Below, in pieces: positions 34,878 through 44,028 of a DNA stretch of 64,000 nt. The stretch comes from CAYSPG01 sp964432885 (GTDB lineage Bacteria > Bacteroidota > Bacteroidia > AKYH767-A > OLB10). Within the stretch, counting starts at the first letter, position 1. Every line of letters begins with the position of its first letter. The translations under genes were made by a program, and so were the position numbers. Location: assembly GCA_964432885.1 (NCBI GenBank), contig CAYSPG010000002.1, positions 124,001 to 188,000 of the forward strand, read 5' to 3'. A model generated the notes under the pieces. That model was not told the DNA's origin, ran no database searches, and saw only the letters and a program-made list of their open reading frames with translations.

Positions 34878-35435
34878 TTAACCCTCTTTTACCGGATTCC
34901 ATGCTATTTCAGGGGCATTGTTATCAAAACTTAGTTTTCGGGCAAGTACAAACATGTAATCTGACAAGCGATTAAGATACCGGATTATTTTTTCATCCAC
35001 TTCATCCTGTTCGTTTAAATGTGTAACCATTCGCTCGGCACGCCTGCATACACAGCGTGCAATATGGCAATTTGAATTGGCAATATGCCCGCCCGGAAGT
35101 ATAAATGTTTTTAATTCAGGCAATGCCTCGTTCATTGTATCAATTTCTGTTTCAAGCAGTGTAATATCTGCATCATGCAAGTCAGGTATTTTCATACGCG
35201 ATTTTTGAGGATCGCTGGCTAATGTAGCCCCAATGGTAAAAAGCCTGTCTTGCACCTTAAGTAAAATGGGCGCACATACGCTTTTTTCACCTGCTAAATC
35301 TCTAATTAGTCCAACATAAGAGTTTAATTCATCAACCGTACCATATGCCTCAATGCGTAAGTGATGCTTGGGCACACGCGTACCCCCGATAAGCGATGTT
35401 TGACCTCTATCACCTGTTTTGGTATATATTTTCAC
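34878..35435 (-). CDS. PduO-type ATP:cob(I)alamin adenosyltransferase
   Basis: 185 residues, full length. ATP-binding N-terminus MKIYTKTGDRGQTSLIGGTR, then RIEAYGTVDELNSYVGL, the helical core, and the conserved RAERMVTHL ... YLNRLSDYMFVLAR with the N-L-S-D-xxF signature. The enzyme makes adenosylcobalamin from cob(I)alamin and ATP. It is monocistronic and divergent from the S41 protease gene. No cobalamin biosynthesis or mutase genes lie in the window. Confidence 0.95.
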   Translation of the reverse strand: MKIYTKTGDRGQTSLIGGTRVPKHHLRIEAYGTVDELNSYVGLIRDLAGEKSVCAPILLKVQDRLFTIGATLASDPQKSRMKIPDLHDADITLLETEIDTMNEALPELKTFILPGGHIANSNCHIARCVCRRAERMVTHLNEQDEVDEKIIRYLNRLSDYMFVLARKLSFDNNAPEIAWNPVKEG

Positions 35436-35605
35436 TGTAGTGAATTTAAGTTAAACTGTGTTAAACTATTGTTCGAAAGTATTGTAAATACCATCTAGTT
35501 CGTTTTACTTTGGTTCGAGTAATTAACAAAGCCGATATAACTTTTGTTGATTACAAAGAGTAAAACATAAATCAATAGCAATCAAAATAATTAAAAGGAA
35601 TAGAT

Positions 35606-37189
35606 ATGAAAAAGAAAATTGTTTTTTGCCTGGCAACTATTTTATTTTTTGGAAAAGTAACCTCTGCACAACAAGTAGAAATACAAAAACTTGGCGCATT
35701 GCTTCAGATGATAGATTACTATTATGTTGACACTGTTAATCGCGAAAAAATTACCGAAGATGGCATTAGGGCTATTTTAAAAGATTGCGATCCGCACTCG
35801 GTTTATATTCCTTCAAGTGAATTAAAAGAAATGAACGAGCCATTGGTTGGCAAATTTGAAGGCGTAGGTATTCAGTTTAATATTTTGGAAGATACCATTA
35901 TGGTTACAAATACCATTCCGGGTGGACCTTCAGAAAAATTAGGTATAAAACCAGGTGACCGCATTGTAAACATTGATGGAAAAAGTGTGGCTTCGGTAAA
36001 AATTACAAACAAAGATGTTCTAAGCAAACTGCGAGGCGATAAAGGAACCAAGGTAAAAGTTGATATTTACAGGCGGGGCGAGCCTGAGTTAATGGCATTT
36101 GAAATTACCCGTGATAAAATTCCACTGTTTAGTGTAGATGCCTCATTTAAAATTGAGCCTGACATTGGATACATTAAAATATCGCGCTTTGCTGATAACA
36201 CAGTTGAAGAATTTAAAGAGGCTTTGGCCAAACTAAAAGAGCAAGGTGCAAAAAGCCTTATACTGGATTTGCAAAACAATGGAGGAGGTTATTTAAACCG
36301 CGCACATCAATTGGCCGATGAATTTTTAAGTGACGGAAAAAAAATTGTTTACACCTTAGGTCGCACTGCACCTCGCGAAGATTATAATGCCACTTCTGCA
36401 GGAGGTTTTGAAAAAGGAAAATTAGTGGTGATGATAGATGAATACTCAGCATCTGCAAGCGAAATTGTTACAGGCGCTATACAGGATTGGGATAGGGGCC
36501 TGGTGGTTGGAAGACGATCATTTGGCAAAGGCCTGGTTCAAAAACCGTTTTCGCTGCCTGACGGAAGTGCTGTTCGGTTAACCGTTGCGCGCTATTACAC
36601 TCCTTCGGGCAGATGCATTCAAAAATCGTATGAAGAAGGTGACGATGCCTATGACGAAGACATAAGCAACCGCTTTAAGCATGGCGAACTGTACAGTGCC
36701 GACAGCATTAAGTTTAGCGACTCGCTTAAATATGCTACCAATGCAAAACGAACTGTTTATGGTGGTGGAGGCATTATGCCCGATATATTTGTCCCGCTTG
36801 ACACAACTTATAACAGCAAATTTTACACCGACCTTATTCGTAAATCTACACTAAATGATTTTACACTTTCTTATACCGACAACCACCGGGCCGAGTTAAA
36901 AGCAAAATATGCGGATGTGAAAGCCTACAAAGTAGGCTTTGCAATTGACCAAAAAATGATGGACGACTTTTATGTTTTTGCAGATAAAAAAGGCGTTAAA
37001 AAAGACGAAGAGGGTGCTAAGCGTTCAGAAAAACATATCATGCAAAACTTAAAAGCACTAATTGCACGCGACCTTTGGAGTACGGGTGCTTACTTTGAAG
37101 TAATGAATGATATGAACAACTCATTTTTAAAAGCAGTACAGTGTATTAAAGACAATACGTTTGACAAAATGAAAATAGCCGAAAAGTAA
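35606..37189 (+). CDS. S41 family C-terminal processing peptidase (CtpA-like)
   Basis: 527 residues. Signal peptide MKKKIVFCLATILFFGKVTSAQ. The PDZ domain (about 85-170) has GIQFNILEDTIMVTNTIPGG and IKPGDRIVNIDGKSV. The protease domain has YIKISRFADNT, LILDLQNNGGGYLNRA, nucleophile Ser in EYSASASEIVTGA (about residue 283) and general-base Lys in RRSFGKGLVQ (about 308), the standard Ser/Lys pair. Acts in the periplasm on protein C-termini. The ~120-residue C-terminal extension after the protease is usual in Bacteroidota members. Reads alone. Confidence 0.94.
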   Translation: MKKKIVFCLATILFFGKVTSAQQVEIQKLGALLQMIDYYYVDTVNREKITEDGIRAILKDCDPHSVYIPSSELKEMNEPLVGKFEGVGIQFNILEDTIMVTNTIPGGPSEKLGIKPGDRIVNIDGKSVASVKITNKDVLSKLRGDKGTKVKVDIYRRGEPELMAFEITRDKIPLFSVDASFKIEPDIGYIKISRFADNTVEEFKEALAKLKEQGAKSLILDLQNNGGGYLNRAHQLADEFLSDGKKIVYTLGRTAPREDYNATSAGGFEKGKLVVMIDEYSASASEIVTGAIQDWDRGLVVGRRSFGKGLVQKPFSLPDGSAVRLTVARYYTPSGRCIQKSYEEGDDAYDEDISNRFKHGELYSADSIKFSDSLKYATNAKRTVYGGGGIMPDIFVPLDTTYNSKFYTDLIRKSTLNDFTLSYTDNHRAELKAKYADVKAYKVGFAIDQKMMDDFYVFADKKGVKKDEEGAKRSEKHIMQNLKALIARDLWSTGAYFEVMNDMNNSFLKAVQCIKDNTFDKMKIAEK

Positions 37190-37233
37190 TTACAGGCAAG
37201 TCGAAAAGTAATATGTGTTGCTTTAATCGCAGG

Positions 37234-37752
37234 TTACACCCACCCTGCCATATCCGTTATCAATCCTTTTGATTTTAAAATAATAACCAAAATAATCATT
37301 AGCAGAAGTGCTACACCAAATGTGATGGTAAGCTTTTTATACATACCGGCACTGCGCTTAAGTTTTGCAAGTTTAAAAAGGTTAAGCACTCCTTTTTCGG
37401 CACGGTAAAATGCGCTTTCGCCTTTTACTATGTAATCAAATGCACCGTATTTCATGGTGTCAACTGCTACTTCAATTTTATCCTGCCCGCTAAGCATTAT
37501 CACTTCGCTTTCGGGGCTTTGGCTTTTTATTTCGCGCAATACCTCAAGGCCATCCATTGCATCTTGCTTTTGCGAACTTAAGTTGTAATCCAAAAAAACA
37601 ATATCCGGTTTGTCGGCAATTTTATTTAAGGCATCTTCACCGGTTGAAAATGTTTGAATTTTAAAATTTGACATGGCTTGCAAATGATCCTTTAGCATAT
37701 CAAGTTGCATAGGGTCATCATCCACAATAAAAATTGAATTAGGCTTTGACAT
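37234..37752 (-). CDS. Response-regulator receiver domain anchored by a C-terminal transmembrane helix
   Basis: 172 residues. Complete CheY-like receiver: acidic cluster in FIVDDDP (D11-D13), phospho-acceptor D55 in VFLDYN, Ser in VIMLSGQDK and Lys in DYIVKGE. The loop after D55 has a short insertion (SSQKQDAMDG). No DNA-binding or enzymatic output domain follows; instead a basic stretch and one hydrophobic helix (TITFGVALLLMIILVIIL, about 145-163) end the protein. It is therefore a membrane-tethered receiver. It lies 29 bp behind the Hpt gene, so the pair is probably a phosphorelay module lacking its kinase. Confidence 0.87.
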   Translation of the reverse strand: MSKPNSIFIVDDDPMQLDMLKDHLQAMSNFKIQTFSTGEDALNKIADKPDIVFLDYNLSSQKQDAMDGLEVLREIKSQSPESEVIMLSGQDKIEVAVDTMKYGAFDYIVKGESAFYRAEKGVLNLFKLAKLKRSAGMYKKLTITFGVALLLMIILVIILKSKGLITDMAGWV

Positions 37753-37781
37753 AGGATTTATTTTATTGTAACAATTTAAGT

Positions 37782-38123
37782 TTAAGAAAGTAATGGTTTC
37801 AATTCTGCTTCGGCCTGTGTCATCATTTCTTTAACGCGGTTAATTTTGGGAATCACAACATCAGATGCAGTTTCGGCCAAAGCATCTTCTTCAATGCTCT
37901 TTAGCAAATCTTTTGTTTGGCGCATGCCCATATAATCTACCTGCGACTTTAAGGTGTGTGCCGAACTTTTAAGCTGCTTGTGATTATTTTCAGTTGCGGC
38001 CTTTTCCATGGATGCAAACAATGTTGGTGTTGAGTCAAGGTACATTTTTACATACTTCTGTATGCGTGCATTATCGCCTCCGCTAAATGATTTTAAAAAA
38101 GTTAGATCAGTAATTTTATCCAT
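37782..38123 (-). CDS. Histidine phosphotransfer (Hpt) domain protein
   Basis: 113 residues, a single Hpt four-helix domain. The phosphorylatable His56 sits in SSAHTLKSQVDYMG, which fits the A-H-x-L-K-G/S pattern. It would carry phosphate between a hybrid histidine kinase and a receiver. The receiver-TM gene follows on the same strand; no histidine kinase is in the window, so the source of phosphate is elsewhere in the genome. Confidence 0.9.
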   Translation of the reverse strand: MDKITDLTFLKSFSGGDNARIQKYVKMYLDSTPTLFASMEKAATENNHKQLKSSAHTLKSQVDYMGMRQTKDLLKSIEEDALAETASDVVIPKINRVKEMMTQAEAELKPLLS

Positions 38124-38138
38124 AGCACTATATTAATG

Positions 38139-38275
38139 AATGATTGAATGACAGAATGAATGTACGATTTGTTTTTATGAATGAATGGTGCGCTAAAGTA
38201 TAGATATTTTTTATTTCTTAATCAGTAAAATCCCCTTTCCATTCTCCAATTCAATCAATCGGTCATTCAATCATT
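38139..38275. repeat. Short inverted repeat around the Hpt promoter region
   Basis: AATGATTGAATGAC (38139-38152) is the exact reverse complement of GTCATTCAATCATT (38262-38275). The right arm includes the last codons and stop of the LuxE-like gene. The ~110-bp loop holds the presumed Hpt promoter. Such tetranucleotide-like repeats can arise by slippage, so a function is doubtful. Confidence 0.4.
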
Positions 38276-39258
38276 AAATTGCAGCCTCTTACGTCCGAAT
38301 CATCAAAGCGGCCCAGTACTTCAAAACTTCCATCGGCATATTTACGACCCAAATCCTGTGTTAATATAAACGCGCATGAATTGATATTTGCCAAATCAAT
38401 TACATTTATTCCGCCTGTTCTGCTATTTCCTGCAATCGAAAATGGGTCGTTTATATCTCTTATTAAAACTTGCATCCATGGAGGGCAAAAGTAAACACCG
38501 TTTTTTGTTGAGTATGCCTGCGAAAGCAACTCAGTCATTCCATATTCGGAATGAATGTGCTGCAAGCCAAACGCATTTTTTAGTACCTTATGAACTTCCT
38601 GGCGCAACATTTCTTTTCGTTTGCCTTTCATGCCTCCTGTCTCCATTATAATTCCCTTGCTTATACCATGCTCAAAGTTTTTGTCTTTAACATATTCGGC
38701 AAAATCAAGCAAGGCATAAGTAACACCCAGCAAAATAAATTTTTGATTTTGTTTGATAAGTTGGTTTATCGTTTGCAAAAGTTTTTCAAACTCACTTAAA
38801 TAAAATCCGCTTAATGTATGGTTTGATTGCTTAATAAGCTTATCGCACATATACACCAGCGATGAACCTTCACGCTCAAGGTACGATGGCAACAAGGCAA
38901 GTAAACAATATTCTTCCGGGTTGCCATAAAATTTTTTAAAACAGGTAAAAAATGATTTTTCATAAAGCGAAACATCCGTTACGTAATGCGAACTTACTAA
39001 ACTACCTGTGGTTGCACTGCTGGTAAAAATTTGCTGCCCGGTGTTATCTCCTGTAACCACCTTATGTGTTTTAAAAAACTGAACCGGCAAAAAAGGTATT
39101 TGCTCAATTTTTTTTACGGCATTACTGTCTATTTTTAAGGCTTTGATATAATTGCGGTAAACAGCATTTTTATTTACCTGATACCTGAAAATATCTAGCG
39201 CGCATTTGTTAAAATCCAAACCAGGGTTAAAAAAATTTTTCATTAAAATTTGCTGCAT
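38263..39258 (-). CDS. LuxE/PaaK-like acyltransferase (acyl-protein synthetase family)
   Basis: 331 residues; an ATG five codons in (39243) is an equally good start. The N-terminal region NPGLDFNKCALDIFRYQ and PFLPVQFFKTHKV, and an adenylate-binding-like loop FTSSATTGS (usually SSGTTG), match the LuxE domain found in Bacteroidota; HSEYGMTELLSQAYS and LGRFDDSDVRGCN complete the ANL-like pattern. It probably activates or transfers an acyl group, but the substrate is unknown and no lux or fatty-acid genes are adjacent. It is divergent from nifU. Confidence 0.8.
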   Translation of the reverse strand: MQQILMKNFFNPGLDFNKCALDIFRYQVNKNAVYRNYIKALKIDSNAVKKIEQIPFLPVQFFKTHKVVTGDNTGQQIFTSSATTGSLVSSHYVTDVSLYEKSFFTCFKKFYGNPEEYCLLALLPSYLEREGSSLVYMCDKLIKQSNHTLSGFYLSEFEKLLQTINQLIKQNQKFILLGVTYALLDFAEYVKDKNFEHGISKGIIMETGGMKGKRKEMLRQEVHKVLKNAFGLQHIHSEYGMTELLSQAYSTKNGVYFCPPWMQVLIRDINDPFSIAGNSRTGGINVIDLANINSCAFILTQDLGRKYADGSFEVLGRFDDSDVRGCNLMIE

Positions 39259-39286
39259 GTGTAAACTATTGCTGCATGTTAATGTT

Positions 39287-39294
39287 TAGTTTTG
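39287..39294 (+). promoter_or_regulatory. Putative -7 box for the NifU-family gene
   Basis: TAGTTTTG matches TAnnTTTG and lies 63 bp upstream of the ATG at 39358. Confidence 0.45.
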
Positions 39295-39357
39295 CAAAGC
39301 AATTAAAAAAATACAAATCCTTTATTTGTACAAACAAACAAGGATTATAAAAACCCA

Positions 39358-40014
39358 ATGGAAAACACCTCTGAAATAAAAAAAAATTACCAGGTATATG
39401 CCGAACTTACACCCAACCCCAACAGCGTTAAGTTTGTTGCCAACCGCATGTTGCTTGCCAATGGCACTGTTGAATATAAAAGTAAAGCCGATGCACAAAT
39501 TTGTCCGCTTGCCATGCAGCTTTTTGATTTTACTGGAGTTAAATCCATTTTTATAACATCAAACTTTGTTACCATAACCAAGGCCAACGATATTGACTGG
39601 TTTGATATTACCAACATTTTGCGTGAGTTTATAAAAGGTTTTTTAGACAGTGGCGAGCGTATTTTTTTAGGTAACCCGTTAACAGCCGAAAATAGCAAAC
39701 CCACAGCACCATCAAACCAAAACATAGCACTGCCTGTTGAACCAATAAAACAGGATGTTGCACTAACACCCGAAGAAGCTTTAACAATTGAAGAAAAAAT
39801 AAAAGCCATGCTTGAAGAATACATTCGTCCAGCTGTAGAGGGCGATGGTGGCGCTATTGATTTTAAATCTTTTTCGCAAGGCACCGTTACCGTGGTGCTT
39901 AAAGGCTCGTGCAGCGGTTGCCCCTCATCAACCCTTACATTAAAAGCCGGTATTGAAAACCTGCTTAAGCGTATGATACCCGAAGTAAAAGAAGTAGTTG
40001 CCGAAAAGGCTTAA
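39358..40014 (+). CDS. NifU-family iron-sulfur scaffold (Nfu type)
   Basis: 218 residues. The N-terminal Nfu_N domain (about 10-100) begins VYAELTPNPNSVKFVANRML; a low-complexity linker follows; the C-terminal NifU domain (about 140-215) has VEGDGGAIDFKSF and the cluster-binding Cys pair in KGSCSGCPSSTLTLKAGIE. Such proteins deliver Fe-S clusters to target enzymes. Monocistronic; no suf or isc genes nearby. It converges on the DUF4159 gene with a 104-bp gap. Confidence 0.95.
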   Translation: MENTSEIKKNYQVYAELTPNPNSVKFVANRMLLANGTVEYKSKADAQICPLAMQLFDFTGVKSIFITSNFVTITKANDIDWFDITNILREFIKGFLDSGERIFLGNPLTAENSKPTAPSNQNIALPVEPIKQDVALTPEEALTIEEKIKAMLEEYIRPAVEGDGGAIDFKSFSQGTVTVVLKGSCSGCPSSTLTLKAGIENLLKRMIPEVKEVVAEKA

Positions 40015-40118
40015 GGTTTGTTGCCTCACCTTTTAAAGAAAACGCAGTATTCGTAAAATTTTTAAGAGCTCCAAAGGCTGCTAATGAGCAATTCAATTTA
40101 TTGACCATAGCTGTTGCT

Positions 40119-40787
40119 CTATTCACTAAAAATATATTGTATAATGTTAGCTCCCATACGCAAAGCTTTGGCCCGGGTCTCGGGACTATCGTGGTGTACT
40201 TCTGCATCTTCCCATCCATCGCCCAAATCACTTTCGTAATTATAAAAACACACCAATCGTCCGTTGTAAATTAGTCCAAACCCCTGAGGGGGCTTATTGT
40301 TATGTTCATGTATTTTAGGCAAACCATTGGCAAAGTCAAACTTTTGATGGTATATGGGGTGGTTAAAGGGCAACTCAACAAATTCAAGTTCAGGAAATAC
40401 TTTTTTTAACTCAGGCCGAACAAATTTATCTATATCATAACTGTCGTTAATATTTAAAAATCCACCGGCCATTAAATACTTGCGCATATTTTCTGCTTCC
40501 TGATTATTAAACACAAACCGCCCATTGCCTGTAAGGTGCACAAAGGGGTAATTAAAAATATCAGGACTACCGGGTTCCACCACACCCTCCTCAGGGTTAA
40601 TATTGGTACCAAGATTTTGATTGCAAAAGTTGGCTAAGTTTTTTAATGCCGTGGGGCTTACGTACCAGTTACCACCTCCTGCATATTTAAGCCGCGCAAG
40701 CTTTATAGTGTAATCGGGCCGCTTGTATGCACTTAAAAAAAATGAGAGCGCAAAAATGAAGGTAAGCCAATGTTTAGTTTTTGTCAT
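40119..40787 (-). CDS. DUF4159 domain protein, exported
   Basis: 222 residues. N-terminal hydrophobic signal (HWLTFIFALSFFLSA). The domain begins YTIKLARLKYAGGGNWYVSP and has PFVHLTGNGRFVFNNQE, MRKYLMAGGFLNINDSYDID and PIYHQKFDFANGLPKIHEHN, the pattern of DUF4159, a glutamine-amidotransferase-like fold often seen near MoxR/VWA gene clusters. No such cluster is present here. Function unknown. Confidence 0.85.
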   Translation of the reverse strand: MTKTKHWLTFIFALSFFLSAYKRPDYTIKLARLKYAGGGNWYVSPTALKNLANFCNQNLGTNINPEEGVVEPGSPDIFNYPFVHLTGNGRFVFNNQEAENMRKYLMAGGFLNINDSYDIDKFVRPELKKVFPELEFVELPFNHPIYHQKFDFANGLPKIHEHNNKPPQGFGLIYNGRLVCFYNYESDLGDGWEDAEVHHDSPETRAKALRMGANIIQYIFSE

Positions 40788-40810
40788 ATCATCGCACTTG
40801 TTAACTGGTT

Positions 40811-40818
40811 CAAAAGTA
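40811..40818 (-). promoter_or_regulatory. Putative -7 box for the DUF4159 gene
   Basis: The minus strand reads TACTTTTG (TAnnTTTG), 23 bp before the ATG at 40787. Confidence 0.5.
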
Positions 40819-40989
40819 GGTGTTGTGCAGGTTAATTACCATTTTGATAAATAAATTATTTGGATACATTTGCCATTCCTATAAAATAAGCGCATGTAAA
40901 CATTTTTTTTTTCATTCTAATCTTACATCGTAAATCAAAAGTTTTTTTAGATAAAATAATCATCCTAATATTAAACTAACACATACACA

Positions 40990-43938
40990 ATGAAAATTAA
41001 ACAATTACTTGCAGCCATGCTACTGCCTGCTGTGGCGCTTGCATCTACCGACCACAATGGGTTCGACCACAACAACGACCCGTATTTGGTGCGGTTTATT
41101 AAAAATCCAACCGGCACAATTAACCTTGCTTACCAGGGGCAACTTATGCAACAGGAAAACTGGACAACTTTTGTTAACCATAATCCTAATTGGAACACCA
41201 GTTTCAATGAGCAAACCGGTTTACCACACAATGCTTATGGCCCGGGCATATCTATGGGTATATCCCTAACCCCTCAGGCTACAGCGTATGGATTTATTAC
41301 CACAAAGCTATCGGGATTTAACCTGCCTGTTGGCGAACTTGTTTACCGCAACACGGCCTCCAACTTAAAATATCATAATGTTGATTATGTGCAGTATCAC
41401 AACGGGCTTGAAGTAATGTGGAGCATAGTAAAAATTAAAATGACTAAAGATGGCCGTATAGTACAGTTTATGCTGGATGCATATAATGATATTACTACAG
41501 GAAACAACCCCACTATAAGTGTACAGGCTGCACAAGGTTTTGCCACTGCGGGATTGAATTTAACCATTAACAATGTTAGCACCGATGCAAAACTAAAATA
41601 CCTGCCTGTACCTAATGGACGTAAGAATGATTACCATCTTGTTTATGCAGTTACCGTTGACGCTACAGATGCCGAAGATCTGCCACGCAAATATTACACG
41701 CTGGTGGATGCCAACAATGGTCAGGTTCTTTACCGCCAAAACCGTGTAAACTTTTTTGATGCCAATGCCCCAAAAGCTTCACCGGCAGCACCCAGCGCAA
41801 ATATGGATATTAATGTAAGTGCATCGCTTTATGCCACGCACTTATTTAACCCGACTTCTGTAGAGCCGTTAAAATATATTGCAATACCCATAAGCAGCTT
41901 TACCTATTATGCCGACTCGGCCGGATACCTTGGTGTAGCTAACACAAGCCCCGTAACATCAACCATTCCATTACGTGGCACATGGTGCCGCATAGAAAAC
42001 AATGGCGTTATGCCCACACAAACATTTACTTTAAATCCCGGCACCAACAATATTACATTTAGCAACACGGGACTTGAAGAATTATCAGCCTATCATTCGG
42101 TAAACGAAATACATGATTACTATAAGGAAAAATCAACCATATCAGGTACATTCTCTGACCAGGTAATGGATTTTGTAATGACAACCAACGTGGAAGTAGC
42201 AGGAAGTTGCAATGCATTTTATAATGGCGATGTAAACTTTTATGTAGCCGATGCAACATGCAATGCCACTTCGCTAATTGCAGATGTGGTTTACCACGAG
42301 TATGGTCATGGAATTAACTATGAAGTATATTCTTTTTTTGGAGGATTTTTTAGCAACGGTGCATTGGGTGAAGGATATGCCGATACATGGGCAAATGGAC
42401 GTACCGAAGACCCTGTGCTTGGCATAGGCTTTTACGTAGGCAATCCAACAGGTTTTGTTCGCAGATACGACCAGGCTCCTGCTGTATTAAGTGGCTTAAC
42501 GGGCGAAGTACATGCCGATGGCGAAATTATTGCCGGAGCATGGTGGGATGTGGGTGTAAACTTTGGAAACCACCAGCAGCGTCAGGATTTGTTTTTTCAA
42601 ACATTACCAGCCGTGTTGGACCAACCCGATGGTGCTGAGGCAATTTTATACAGCGATATTTTAACCGAAGCATTAATTAATGATGATAACGATGGCAACT
42701 TGAGTAACGGCACACCTAACTATTGCGATATTGTATCAGCATTTGCTCGCCACGAAATTTTCCAGGGAGGAGCTTCCACACTTTTTACACATTCTGAAGT
42801 ATTGCAAGCGCCCGGACAAGTACCTATCCAAACAAATATTATTAATGTTGCCATTCCCGGTGGTTCTAATCCAAGTGGTTATTACCGAGTTCAAGGCACT
42901 ACTGCCTGGAATCCTTTTTCGATAAATAATATTGGCGGAAACAATTTTCAAGGCACCATTCCAGCACATCCCAACGGAACTATTTTAGAATATTATGTTG
43001 ACCTTATTGATAACTTTTGCAACTTTCATTACTATGTAAAACCATCAGGAGTTGTTGATTCGGTACCTAACATACCGTATTACATTTTGGTAGGCTACAA
43101 CTTACTTGATCAGGATTATTTTAGCAGCGGAGCCAATGGATGGGCAGCCGGACAGCCCGGTGATAATGCCACCACAGGAATTTGGACGTATGCATCACCG
43201 GTTGCATCGTATCTTGACCCAGCACAGCAAACAGGGCAGGTACAAACCGGCAGCGATCACACTACAACCAATGATAATATATGTGCAGTTACCGGAAACG
43301 CAACCATTGGTGATGGTGCAGGCACACAGGATATTGACGGTGGAAAAACCACTTTGGTATCACGAACTTTTGACTTGTCATCATACACAGCACCTGCAAT
43401 TACATATTGGCGTTGGTATTCAAACGACCAGGGAGCTACACCCGGCACCGACTTTTGGCAGGTTGCCATTTCAAATGATGGTGGAATTACATGGACTCCG
43501 GTAGAAAACACAAACGTTGCCGACCATAGCTGGCGCAGGTTTGCGTTTAAGGTTACCGACTATGTTACCCCTACTGCAAACGTTAAAGTGCGCTTTATTG
43601 CCGAAGATGCCAATGCCGGCAGCCTTGTTGAAGCGGCATTGGATGATTTTGAAGTATGGGATGCAGAACCACAAGGCATTAATGAAACTGCACTTGCCGC
43701 ATGGTTTGTTAGCCCCAATCCATCAAAAGATGTGATGAATGTGGGATGGGTAGGAAATGCAAAAAACATATTGCTGCAAATTACCGATAACACCGGACGC
43801 ACCGTTTACAGCAAAAAGTTTGACAACTCATTAACAAAATATACTGTTGATGTTAAAAATTTTGCAAACGGAATTTACACAGTACGCTTAACGGCTGATG
43901 GTGTAAGTGAAGTAAAGAAAATTACAGTAATTAAATAG
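40990..43938 (+). CDS. Secreted zinc metalloprotease (HEYGHG, M36/thermolysin-like) with T9SS type A tail
   Basis: 982 residues. A signal peptide (KQLLAAMLLPAVALAS) is followed by a fungalysin/thermolysin-type propeptide region (to about 270, including VDYVQYHNGLEVMWSIVKIK and ARKYYTLVDANNGQVLYRQ-like segments). The active site is HEYGHG in VVYHEYGHGINYEVY (about residue 436), with the third zinc ligand in ALGEGYADTWANG. Residues about 700-900 form a MAM/jellyroll-like module (FDLSSYTAPAITYWRWYSND ... ALDDFEVWD). The last ~80 residues are a sorting tail (SPNPSKDVMNVGWVG ... FANGIYTVRLTADG). Expected to be an extracellular protease. The third ligand spacing and the propeptide suggest M36 rather than classical M4, but the clan assignment is tentative. 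Confidence 0.88.
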   Translation: MKIKQLLAAMLLPAVALASTDHNGFDHNNDPYLVRFIKNPTGTINLAYQGQLMQQENWTTFVNHNPNWNTSFNEQTGLPHNAYGPGISMGISLTPQATAYGFITTKLSGFNLPVGELVYRNTASNLKYHNVDYVQYHNGLEVMWSIVKIKMTKDGRIVQFMLDAYNDITTGNNPTISVQAAQGFATAGLNLTINNVSTDAKLKYLPVPNGRKNDYHLVYAVTVDATDAEDLPRKYYTLVDANNGQVLYRQNRVNFFDANAPKASPAAPSANMDINVSASLYATHLFNPTSVEPLKYIAIPISSFTYYADSAGYLGVANTSPVTSTIPLRGTWCRIENNGVMPTQTFTLNPGTNNITFSNTGLEELSAYHSVNEIHDYYKEKSTISGTFSDQVMDFVMTTNVEVAGSCNAFYNGDVNFYVADATCNATSLIADVVYHEYGHGINYEVYSFFGGFFSNGALGEGYADTWANGRTEDPVLGIGFYVGNPTGFVRRYDQAPAVLSGLTGEVHADGEIIAGAWWDVGVNFGNHQQRQDLFFQTLPAVLDQPDGAEAILYSDILTEALINDDNDGNLSNGTPNYCDIVSAFARHEIFQGGASTLFTHSEVLQAPGQVPIQTNIINVAIPGGSNPSGYYRVQGTTAWNPFSINNIGGNNFQGTIPAHPNGTILEYYVDLIDNFCNFHYYVKPSGVVDSVPNIPYYILVGYNLLDQDYFSSGANGWAAGQPGDNATTGIWTYASPVASYLDPAQQTGQVQTGSDHTTTNDNICAVTGNATIGDGAGTQDIDGGKTTLVSRTFDLSSYTAPAITYWRWYSNDQGATPGTDFWQVAISNDGGITWTPVENTNVADHSWRRFAFKVTDYVTPTANVKVRFIAEDANAGSLVEAALDDFEVWDAEPQGINETALAAWFVSPNPSKDVMNVGWVGNAKNILLQITDNTGRTVYSKKFDNSLTKYTVDVKNFANGIYTVRLTADGVSEVKKITVIK

Positions 43939-43974
43939 CAACTGCTTTTTTTCTTCTATAAAAAACAGAATTTT

Positions 43975-44028
43975 AACCTGTAACATAATATTGAGTTTGT
44001 ACTCAATATTATGTTACAGGTTTTTTGT
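43975..44028. terminator. Strong shared terminator hairpin between convergent genes
   Basis: 43975-43996 and 44001-44022 form a perfect 22-bp inverted repeat with a 4-nt loop. On the plus strand it is followed directly by TTTTTTG; on the minus strand a T-run follows a few bases after the stem. The TAA stop of the minus-strand glycosyltransferase (44009-44011) lies within the stem. Confidence 0.88.
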
